In this document: in pieces, positions 57,087 to 64,000 of the stretch
Position numbering within the stretch: the first letter of the stretch is position 1
Layout: the number at the start of each line of letters is the position of its first letter
NCBI RefSeq assembly: GCF_018130215.1
Contig: NZ_JAFCKQ010000003.1
Coordinates: forward strand, 124,001-188,000
Length of the DNA stretch: 64,000 bases
Direction: 5' to 3'
DNA from: Bradyrhizobium jicamae
Lineage (GTDB): Bacteria > Pseudomonadota > Alphaproteobacteria > Rhizobiales > Xanthobacteraceae
The notes under the pieces: model-generated
Told to the model about the DNA's origin: nothing
What the model saw: only the letters and a program-made list of their open reading frames with translations
Database searches by the model: none
Position numbers and translations under genes: made by a program

Positions 57087-59420
57087 GTGGCAAAGATTCA
57101 TCATCAGATTGCGCAGGAGCTGGGGGTTCGCGACGAGCAGGTCGAGGCGGCGGTGACGCTGCTCGACGGCGGTGCGACGGTGCCGTTCATCGCGCGTTAC
57201 CGCAAGGAATTGACTGGCGCGCTCGACGACGCGCAGCTGCGCACGTTGGAGGAGCGACTGACCTATCTGCGCGAGCTCGAGGAACGCCGCACCGCGGTGC
57301 TCAATTCGATCCGCGAGCAGGGCAAGCTCGATGCCGCGCTCGAGGCCCAGATCATGGCGGCCGACAGCAAGGGCCGTCTGGAAGATATCTATCTGCCCTA
57401 CAAGCCGAAGCGTCGCACCAAGGCGGAGATCGCCAGGGAGGCCGGGCTCGAGCCGCTTGCGGACATGCTGCTGACGCAGCCCATCAACGATCCCAAGCAG
57501 GCAGCAGCCCCGTTCGTCAACGCCGACAAGGAGGTTGCCGATGTCGCCGCCGCGCTCGAAGGCGCGCGCGCGATCCTGGTCGAGCGCTTCGCCGAGGATG
57601 CCGACCTGATCGGCGCGCTGCGCGAGGAGATGTGGTCGAACGGCGTGATGGTCTCCACCGTGCGCACCGGCAAGAAGACCGAGGGCGAGAAGTTCAAGGA
57701 CTATTTTGATTACAGCGGGGCATTGCCGAAGCTGCCGTCGCACCGCATCCTTGCGCTGTTCCGCGGCGAGAAGGAGGAGATCCTCGATCTCCAGCTCAAG
57801 CCGGAGGCGCAGGACCCGGTGGCGGGCGTGCCCACCCGCTACGAGCTCAGGATCATGAACCGCTTCGCCGTCTCCGATCAGGGACGCAAGGGCGACAAAT
57901 GGCTGATCGAGACCGTGCGCTGGGCCTGGCGCACCAAGATCCAGATCCATCTCAACATCGACCTGCGGATGCGGCTGTGGACCGCGGCCGAGACCGAAGC
58001 GGTGCGCGTATTCGCCTCCAATTTGCGCGACCTGCTGCTCGCGGCACCTGCCGGCGCGCGCGCCACCATGGGGCTCGATCCCGGCTACCGCACCGGCGTC
58101 AAGGTCGCGGTGGTCGATGCCACCGGCAAGGTGCTGGCGACGACGGCGGTGTTTCCGCACGAGCCGCAGCGGCGCTGGGACGAGGCGCTCGCGATGCTCG
58201 GCAAGCTCGCGATCGAGCACAAGGTCGAGCTGATCGCGATCGGCAACGGCACCGCTTCGCGCGAGACCGACAAGCTCGCCACCGAACTGGTGCAGCGGCT
58301 GCCCGACCTGAAGATGACCAAGATCGTCGTCTCCGAAGCCGGCGCGTCGGTGTATTCGGCCTCCGCCTTCGCCTCGAGCGAACTGCCCGAGCTCGACGTC
58401 ACCATGCGCGGCGCGGTCTCGATCGCGCGCCGGCTGCAGGATCCGCTGGCGGAGCTCGTCAAGATCGACGCGAAGGCGATCGGCGTCGGCCAGTACCAGC
58501 ACGATCTCGGCGAAGCCAAGCTGGCACGCTCGCTCGATGCGGTGGTGGAGGATTGCGTCAACGCGGTCGGCGTCGACGCCAACACCGCCTCGGTTCCGCT
58601 GCTGGCGCGGGTATCGGGCATCGGGCAGGGGCTGGCGCAGAGCATCGTGCAGCACCGCGACGCCAACGGCCCGTTCAAGTCACGCAAGGCGCTGAAGGAC
58701 GTGCCGCGGTTGGGCCCGAAGGCGTTCGAGCAGTGCGCCGGCTTCCTGCGCATCAGCAATGGCGAGGATCCGCTCGACCAGTCCGGCGTGCATCCGGAAG
58801 CCTATCCGGTGGTGCGGCGTATCCTCGAGGCGACCAGGAGCGACATCAAGGCGCTGATCGGCAACGCCGAGGTGGTGCGCCAGCTCAGGCCGCAAAGCTT
58901 CGTCGACGACACCTTTGGCTTGCCGACCGTCACGGACATCCTGCGCGAACTGGAAAAGCCCGGCCGCGACCCGCGTCCGGCGTTCAAGGCCGCGGTGTTC
59001 AAGGAAGGCGTCGAGGAGGTCAAGGACCTCAAGAAGGGCATGATCCTCGAGGGCACGGTGACCAACGTCGCCGCGTTCGGCGCCTTCGTCGACATCGGCG
59101 TGCATCAGGACGGCCTGGTGCACATCTCGGCGATGTCGAAGACCTTCATCAAGGATCCGCGCGAGGTGGTGAAGCCCGGCGACATCGTCAAGGTGAAGGT
59201 GCTGGACGTCGAGGTCGCGCGCAAGCGCATCGCACTGACCCTGCGGCTCGACGACGAGGTCGGGTCGAAGAAGGATGCCGGGCCATCGCGCGATACGCCG
59301 CGCGGCCCGGCCAAGATGTCGTCGTCCGCGCCACGCAAGTCGCCGGACCAGGCGGGAGGCGCGCTCGCCGAGGCCCTGCGCCGCGCCGCCGAGAAGAGCG
59401 GGCGCGGCAAGCCGACCTAG
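57087..59420 (+). CDS. tex: Tex family RNA-binding transcription accessory protein
   Basis: A 777-residue cytoplasmic protein. The helical N-terminal part ([36 protein letters not shown]) is followed by a YqgF/RNase-H-like domain ([17 protein letters not shown]), a helix-hairpin-helix part ([20 protein letters not shown] then [20 protein letters not shown]) and a C-terminal S1 domain ([20 protein letters not shown] then [11 protein letters not shown]). This is the full domain order of Tex. The tail after S1 (700-777) is Ala/Arg/Ser-rich. The start is GTG at 57087 ([12 protein letters not shown]). Tex affects transcription and RNA handling. Confidence 0.95.
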   Translation: MAKIHHQIAQELGVRDEQVEAAVTLLDGGATVPFIARYRKELTGALDDAQLRTLEERLTYLRELEERRTAVLNSIREQGKLDAALEAQIMAADSKGRLEDIYLPYKPKRRTKAEIAREAGLEPLADMLLTQPINDPKQAAAPFVNADKEVADVAAALEGARAILVERFAEDADLIGALREEMWSNGVMVSTVRTGKKTEGEKFKDYFDYSGALPKLPSHRILALFRGEKEEILDLQLKPEAQDPVAGVPTRYELRIMNRFAVSDQGRKGDKWLIETVRWAWRTKIQIHLNIDLRMRLWTAAETEAVRVFASNLRDLLLAAPAGARATMGLDPGYRTGVKVAVVDATGKVLATTAVFPHEPQRRWDEALAMLGKLAIEHKVELIAIGNGTASRETDKLATELVQRLPDLKMTKIVVSEAGASVYSASAFASSELPELDVTMRGAVSIARRLQDPLAELVKIDAKAIGVGQYQHDLGEAKLARSLDAVVEDCVNAVGVDANTASVPLLARVSGIGQGLAQSIVQHRDANGPFKSRKALKDVPRLGPKAFEQCAGFLRISNGEDPLDQSGVHPEAYPVVRRILEATRSDIKALIGNAEVVRQLRPQSFVDDTFGLPTVTDILRELEKPGRDPRPAFKAAVFKEGVEEVKDLKKGMILEGTVTNVAAFGAFVDIGVHQDGLVHISAMSKTFIKDPREVVKPGDIVKVKVLDVEVARKRIALTLRLDDEVGSKKDAGPSRDTPRGPAKMSSSAPRKSPDQAGGALAEALRRAAEKSGRGKPT

Positions 59421-59451
59421 AGCGACTGTTCGAGAACGCCCTGCGCGACGG

Positions 59452-60663
59452 TCAGACGAAGGCACTCTGGCCGGTGATATCCCGGCCGACGATCAGGGAC
59501 TGGATCTCGGCGGTTCCTTCGTATGTGACGAGGCTTTCCATGTCGCACATGTGCCGTATCACGTGGAAGTCGAGCGTGATGCCGTTGCCGCCGAGGACGT
59601 CGCGTGCCATCCGGCACACGTCGCGCGCCTTGACGCTGCAGTAGTATTTGGCCAGCGCGGCCATCGTTTCCTCCAGCTTGCCGTCGTCGATCAGGCGGCC
59701 GAGGCGGATGCAATAGAGCTGCATCGCGGTGACGTCGCCAAGCATGGAGACGAGCATCGACTGCACCATCTGGGACTTGGCGATCGGCCTGCCGAACTGG
59801 GTCCGGCGCTGCGCGTAGGTCAGGGCGATGTCGTAGGCCGACACGGCATTTCCGAGCGATGCCCAGGCGACCGTGTTGCGGGTGCCCATCAGCACCCTGG
59901 CGCAGTCCTTGAACGAATTGCACTTCTGCAGCCGCGCGTCTTCCGATACCCGGCAATCGGTGAGGATGATGTCGGCATTCTGCACCATTCGCAGCGATAC
60001 CTTGCCCCCGATCTTGGTCGCCTTGTAGCCGGGATTATTCTTCTCGACGACGAAAGCCTTGACCTGCTTGTCGGCGACGTCGCGGGCGTAGACGATGATG
60101 TAGTCGCACCACACGGCGTTGCCGGGCCAGCGCTTGCGCCCGTTGATCACCCACTCGTCGCCCTCGCGTTTCGCCGTGGCCTCGAGCGCAACCGAGTCCG
60201 ATCCGTGGTCGGGTTCGGTCAGGGCGAACGCCCCGACCTTCTCGAATCTGGCCATCTGCGGCAGGTAACGCTCCCTCTGCGCTTCCGAGCCGAGCAGGTT
60301 GATCGACTGCATCGCCAATCCGAGATGAACCGCGAAGAAGGTGGCGACGCTGGAGTCGATCCGGCTCAGCTCCATCATCACCAGGCCCGCTCCGACCGCC
60401 GTCATCGGCCGGCATCCGGGCAGGCGCATGTTGTGATCGCCGACGATGTTGAGCGCGGCGATCCTGGGCACCAGCTCGAAGGGAAATTCGCCGCGTTCCC
60501 AGTATGAATTGGCGATCGGCAGGATTTCGCGTTCGCCGAATTCCCGCACCTCGCGCAGGATCCGGGCCTCTTCCGCCGTCAGCTGCTCCTTCATCAGGAA
60601 GTAGTCGGTGCCGCGCGCGCGTCCGATGTCGTCGCGTAGTTTGTCGGTGACGGGGTCGCTCAT
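59452..60663 (-). CDS. acyl-CoA dehydrogenase (glutaryl-CoA-dehydrogenase-like)
   Basis: A 403-residue flavoenzyme. FALTEPDHGSDSVALEATA binds FAD and substrate, QRRTQFGRPIAKSQMVQSML is the family signature, and the catalytic Glu lies in LVTYEGTAEIQSLIVGRDI at the C-terminus, as in glutaryl- and short-chain acyl-CoA dehydrogenases. It transfers electrons to ETF. The ATG at 60663 is set by CCAGGAGGAAACC upstream. It is the second gene after a CoA-transferase (gap 120 bases), so the pair may activate and then oxidise an organic acid; which acid is unknown. Confidence 0.9.
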   Translation of the reverse strand: MSDPVTDKLRDDIGRARGTDYFLMKEQLTAEEARILREVREFGEREILPIANSYWERGEFPFELVPRIAALNIVGDHNMRLPGCRPMTAVGAGLVMMELSRIDSSVATFFAVHLGLAMQSINLLGSEAQRERYLPQMARFEKVGAFALTEPDHGSDSVALEATAKREGDEWVINGRKRWPGNAVWCDYIIVYARDVADKQVKAFVVEKNNPGYKATKIGGKVSLRMVQNADIILTDCRVSEDARLQKCNSFKDCARVLMGTRNTVAWASLGNAVSAYDIALTYAQRRTQFGRPIAKSQMVQSMLVSMLGDVTAMQLYCIRLGRLIDDGKLEETMAALAKYYCSVKARDVCRMARDVLGGNGITLDFHVIRHMCDMESLVTYEGTAEIQSLIVGRDITGQSAFV

Positions 60664-60783
60664 CGGTTTCCTCCTGGACGTTTCCCTCTGGCCGGCGCCT
60701 GTCGGATGCACCGCCGTTTCGACCTCGCAGCCCCTTCGTTCGCCGGCTTCCAGCGGGCCGCGCAAGCGCCCGAAAGCCCGGGA

Positions 60784-62784
60784 TCAGGTGCGGGGAACCG
60801 TCTCCCTCACGACGCCTCGCGCTTCCTCTTCCGATTCATGGATGTGCGGCGCGACGCCTCTCTTCTTTAGTGCGTCACCGAGCTTGGCCCGCATGAAGGC
60901 GCTGGTCGCAAAGCGCGTGACGCCCAGGAAATAGCGATCGCCGATCTCCTTCAAGGCGTCGAGATAGGCATCCTCGATGTCGCGATCGAGGTCGAACCCG
61001 TCGTAGTTGACGACGGCATAGACCTTGTGGCCGAGGGGCTCGACGATCGATCGAATTCGCTCCCTGAATCTCTCGATGACGGCATGCCCCTTGACCGCCA
61101 GTTCGGAGAGATTGAGGAACAGGATGTTGTGGTCACGATCGTAGTTGAAACGCGCATCGAACGGCAGGCGCAGCATTTCCTCGCGGAGGCCCATCGGTTC
61201 GGCCCTGAAGATGCGGGAATCCATCTCGCGCGGATGACGCACGACCGGCTCGAAATCCATCCTGTCGAGGATGTCGCGCTTGATGTCGATGCCCGGAGCG
61301 ATCTCGATCAGCTCGAGCCCGTGTCTGGTGAGCTGGAATACGCAGCGCTCGGTGATGTAGAGCACCTCCTTGTCGTTTTGCGTGGCATACGGGCCCGAGA
61401 ACGTGCGGTGCTCGACCTGGTTGACGAACTTCCTGAACTTGCCGTCCCGCTCGATCAACAGCTTGCCGTCGACCACGGAGACGTCGAGGTCTCCGCAGGT
61501 GAACGTGCCGAGGAAATACAGCTTCTTCGCGTTCTGGCTGATGTTGATGAAGCCGCCGGCACCGGCGAGACGTGGTCCGAATTTCGACACGTTGAGGTTT
61601 CCCTCCCTGTCCGCTTCCGCCAGCCCGAGAAAGGCGGCGTCGAGACCGCCGCCATCGTAGAAATCGAACTGGTACGGCATGTCGATGACGGCCTGCGCAT
61701 TGGTCGCGGCCCCGAAATTCGGGCCGCCCGCGGGAATCCCCCCGATGACGCCGGGCTCGGCCGTGAGCGTCATCAGGTCGGCGCATTTCTCTTCGGCGGC
61801 GACCGCGGCCACGCCCTCGGGAACGCCGACCCCGAGGTTGACGACGCTGTGCGGACGCAGCTCCATCGCCGCACGACGAGCGATGATCTTGCGATCATCC
61901 AGCGGCATCGCCTCCAGCGAGGTCAGCGGAACGCGAACCTCGGACGCGAACGCCGCATTGTAGGGCGTGGCAATGGTCTGCATGTGATGATCGGCAGCCG
62001 TCGCCACCACGATGCAGTCGACGAGCGCGCCGGGGATCTTCACCTGCCGCGGGTTCAGCGTTCCGACATCGGCGACGCGCTCGACCTGCGCGACGACGAG
62101 ACCTCCCGAGTTGTGCGCCGCCATTGCGAGCGAGAGCGTATCCACCGTCAGCGCCTCACGCTCCATCGTGATATTGCCCTCGGGGTCGGCGGTGGTCCCG
62201 CGTATCAGCGCGACGTTGATCGGGAACGCCTTGTAGAACAGGTATTCCCTGCCGCCGACGGTCATCAGCTCGATCAGATCCTCGGTCGTCTTCTCGTTCA
62301 GCTTGCCGCCGCCGAAGCGCGGATCGGCAAAGGTGCCGAGCCCGACGCGCGACAGATGACCAGGCTTGCCGGCCGCGATGTCCCGGTAGAGATGAGACAG
62401 CGGCCCGAGGGGAATGTTGTAGCCCTCGACCTGATTGCCGGCCACGAGCTGATACAGGGCGGGCACCGCCGTCCAGTGCCCGCCGATCAGCCGCCTGACG
62501 AGGCCGGGCTGGGCGAGACGCTGGGCCCCGCGCTGCTGGCCGTCGCCGGGACTGACGCACCACACCAGCGTCAGATCGCGCGGCTTGCCGAACGACGCGG
62601 TTTCGGTATCGGTCTCGCCGTAGATCGCCGCCAACGCGTGGATGACTTCCATGGCAAGGCCGATGCCGAAGAAGCCGCCGATCGCGACCGTGTCACCGGT
62701 ACGTATCAGCCGTGCGGCCTCGCGCGCCGCGACGATCTTTCCGGTCTTGTCCGAGCGGGCCGTTGGAACGATTGCGACGCTCAT
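60784..62784 (-). CDS. fused acyl-CoA:acetate/3-ketoacid CoA-transferase (YdiF-like)
   Basis: A 666-residue single-chain family I CoA-transferase. The alpha half begins KIVAAREAARLIRTGDTVAI then GGFFG, and the beta half has RRAAMELRPHSVVNLGVGVP with the catalytic Glu in LTAEPGVIGGIPAGGP. GAGGFINISQNAKKLYFLG is typical of the beta subunit. The last 130 residues (after DFEPVVRHPREMD) are an extension that usual YdiF-type proteins (about 530 residues) lack. The ATG at 62784 follows AGGGAGG. It moves CoA onto a short-chain acid, probably for the acyl-CoA dehydrogenase downstream. Confidence 0.85.
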   Translation of the reverse strand: MSVAIVPTARSDKTGKIVAAREAARLIRTGDTVAIGGFFGIGLAMEVIHALAAIYGETDTETASFGKPRDLTLVWCVSPGDGQQRGAQRLAQPGLVRRLIGGHWTAVPALYQLVAGNQVEGYNIPLGPLSHLYRDIAAGKPGHLSRVGLGTFADPRFGGGKLNEKTTEDLIELMTVGGREYLFYKAFPINVALIRGTTADPEGNITMEREALTVDTLSLAMAAHNSGGLVVAQVERVADVGTLNPRQVKIPGALVDCIVVATAADHHMQTIATPYNAAFASEVRVPLTSLEAMPLDDRKIIARRAAMELRPHSVVNLGVGVPEGVAAVAAEEKCADLMTLTAEPGVIGGIPAGGPNFGAATNAQAVIDMPYQFDFYDGGGLDAAFLGLAEADREGNLNVSKFGPRLAGAGGFINISQNAKKLYFLGTFTCGDLDVSVVDGKLLIERDGKFRKFVNQVEHRTFSGPYATQNDKEVLYITERCVFQLTRHGLELIEIAPGIDIKRDILDRMDFEPVVRHPREMDSRIFRAEPMGLREEMLRLPFDARFNYDRDHNILFLNLSELAVKGHAVIERFRERIRSIVEPLGHKVYAVVNYDGFDLDRDIEDAYLDALKEIGDRYFLGVTRFATSAFMRAKLGDALKKRGVAPHIHESEEEARGVVRETVPRT

Positions 62785-63418
62785 CGACGCCTCCCTTGCT
62801 CCGCCTGCACGGTCGGATCTCCGATGACGCGTCGGTCGCGGCTGACTGCGCTGCAAAATCAGCCTTGCCATCGAGCCACGCGCCCCTGGCCGTGCCGTCT
62901 CTTGTTGGTGCGTCCCGCACGATGATCATCCATGAGGCGGACAAACTCGAGCTCGACCCCACGCTGACATTGCAACTGCCGTACGGTCATACTGCGCCAA
63001 CAGCAATTTGCTCGCAACCGGATTGAGGCCAGTCGAGTGGACCGACCTTGCTGAAGTAGCGGCCTGGATGCGCCCGGGCCTCGACGCACCGGAATCATTC
63101 CGCGACGCATCTTGATCCTGTGGCCGGGCTCGCGCGACCTGGAAGGCTGGATGAAGCGCGGCCACGGTGAATGACGGGCTGGCGCTCGATCCAGGTTGCA
63201 CGGTCCGAATCGACTGCGCCGCGAGGTGAACAAACCGGATCGCGTTCGTTGCTGCGCGGGCATGCGCTTCGTTGCGATTGCATCTCTCGAAAAACTAACT
63301 TCGGCGTCAGAATCTGGCGCATTTGTAAGTTGAAGGAGGCTGTCGATCTGCGTCTGCTGATCCTCGTCTTGGTGCGGCGAAGGCGCTTCGCCGCGATTCA
63401 GTGACGGAGGATCTTTCG
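62785..63418. other. intergenic region between CoA-transferase and glycine-rich protein genes
   Basis: About 630 bases between divergent genes. Frames here lack ribosome sites and recognisable content. It must hold both promoters; no repeat or RNA gene is evident. Confidence 0.45.
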
Positions 63419-63949
63419 ATGAAGAACAGGCTCTTCACAGGTCTGATGGCGGCGGCGGTTGCGGCCAGCGTTGCACTCGCGCCGGCGGCCTTCGCCAGAG
63501 GCGGCGGCGGCGGCGGCGGCGGTGGAGGCGGCGGTCACGGCGGTGGCGGCTTCGGAGGCGGTGCCCGTGGTGGCGGCTTCGGAGGCGGCGGCTTCGGAGG
63601 CGGCATGCATGGCGGAGGTTTCGGTGGAATGCATGCCGGAGGCTTCGGCGGCATGCATGGCGGAGGCGCGATGGCTTTCGCCGGGCCGGGCGGCGGCGCG
63701 CATTTCGGTGGCCAGCATTTCGGTGGCGCCCGCTTTGCGGGGACCCCGATGGCGCATGCCGTGTTCGCACCGCGGTTCGCCGGCGGCGGATTCCATCATC
63801 ACGGCTTCTTCCATCATCGCTTCCATCGCTTCGTCGCTTTCGGCGGCGGGGCGTATTACGCCGACTATTACGACGGCTGCTGGCGCAGGGCATTGACGCC
63901 GTACGGATGGCAATGGGTCAACGCGTGCGGCGACTACTACGGGTACTAG
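63419..63949 (+). CDS. secreted glycine/histidine-rich protein
   Basis: A 176-residue exported protein with a signal peptide (1-26, APAAFA). The mature chain is made of GGG, GGF, GGMH and GGHFGG repeats up to about 100, then a His/Phe-rich part (FHHHGFFHHRFHRF) and a compact C-terminus with a Cys pair (DGCWRRALTPYGWQWVNACG) that resembles the tail of many small alphaproteobacterial envelope proteins. It may bind metal or water at the cell surface. GGAGGATC before the ATG supports the start. Function is unknown. Confidence 0.8.
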   Translation: MKNRLFTGLMAAAVAASVALAPAAFARGGGGGGGGGGGGHGGGGFGGGARGGGFGGGGFGGGMHGGGFGGMHAGGFGGMHGGGAMAFAGPGGGAHFGGQHFGGARFAGTPMAHAVFAPRFAGGGFHHHGFFHHRFHRFVAFGGGAYYADYYDGCWRRALTPYGWQWVNACGDYYGY

Positions 63950-64000
63950 TGCAACGAACCGTACCGTTGGCGCGGTCGTCACCAGGCGTTCCATCCAGCC

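Noticed and set aside
63490..63700. Tandem GGC/GGA-rich repeats that could look like a CRISPR or VNTR
   Set aside because: The repetition is explained by the Gly-rich protein coding sequence; there are no regular spacers.

Overview
The window reads as GC-rich alphaproteobacterial chromosome, most likely Bradyrhizobium or a close relative. The grounds are an RpoH of the alphaproteobacterial type, tandem adenylate cyclase/TolB-like/TPR proteins, a Porin_2-type outer-membrane porin, a DUF1127 protein, CbtAB, and rhizobial-style dispersed palindromes (1029-1108, 11504-11552, a fragment at 57013). The taxon is inferred from gene content only; no database was searched.

Left part (1-20 kb): a frameshifted SnoaL-like tail, a lytic transglycosylase, an FRG-domain protein, an SDR, a one-domain response regulator, a dienelactone hydrolase, a LysE exporter, a 22-residue Lys/Ala protein with its own ribosome site and terminator, a membrane diguanylate cyclase and a secreted amidase. 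From about 7.6 to 11.5 kb lies a looser accessory stretch (decayed cyclase fragment, BASS-like transporter, lipocalin-like protein, DUF1127, SDR). Then come rpoH, an RluA-family pseudouridine synthase, and a periplasmic oxidation cluster: Tat-exported Rieske protein plus PQQ alcohol dehydrogenase, convergent with a two-subunit molybdenum aldehyde oxidoreductase.

Middle (20-31 kb): tRNA-Glu(CTC) followed directly by a broken phage-type integrase, a serine recombinase and two paralogous cyclase/TPR proteins, which looks like the remains of a tRNA-associated island. Beyond it are an L,D-transpeptidase, an MFS transporter divergent from a TetR regulator with a perfect 19-bp-arm inverted repeat between them, a DUF1989 protein and a small four-cysteine zinc-finger-like protein behind a long leader.

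Right part (31-64 kb): a GGDEF-EAL protein divergent from a two-gene unit coding a Cyc2-like fused cytochrome-porin and a plastocyanin-like cupredoxin (the most interesting locus, a candidate extracellular electron-transfer module); a TIGR04222/glycine-rich-domain pair; MarR; the porin with its terminator and a possible tiny gene or sRNA after it; an alpha/beta hydrolase; a BisC-type molybdoenzyme; a four-gene CUT1 sugar ABC importer; a cobalamin-riboswitch operon (TonB receptor, PepSY protein, small ORF, CbtB, CbtA) followed by a cytochrome c; an L-fucose-type dehydrogenase/lactonase pair; Tex; an acyl-CoA dehydrogenase/CoA-transferase pair; and a secreted glycine-rich protein.
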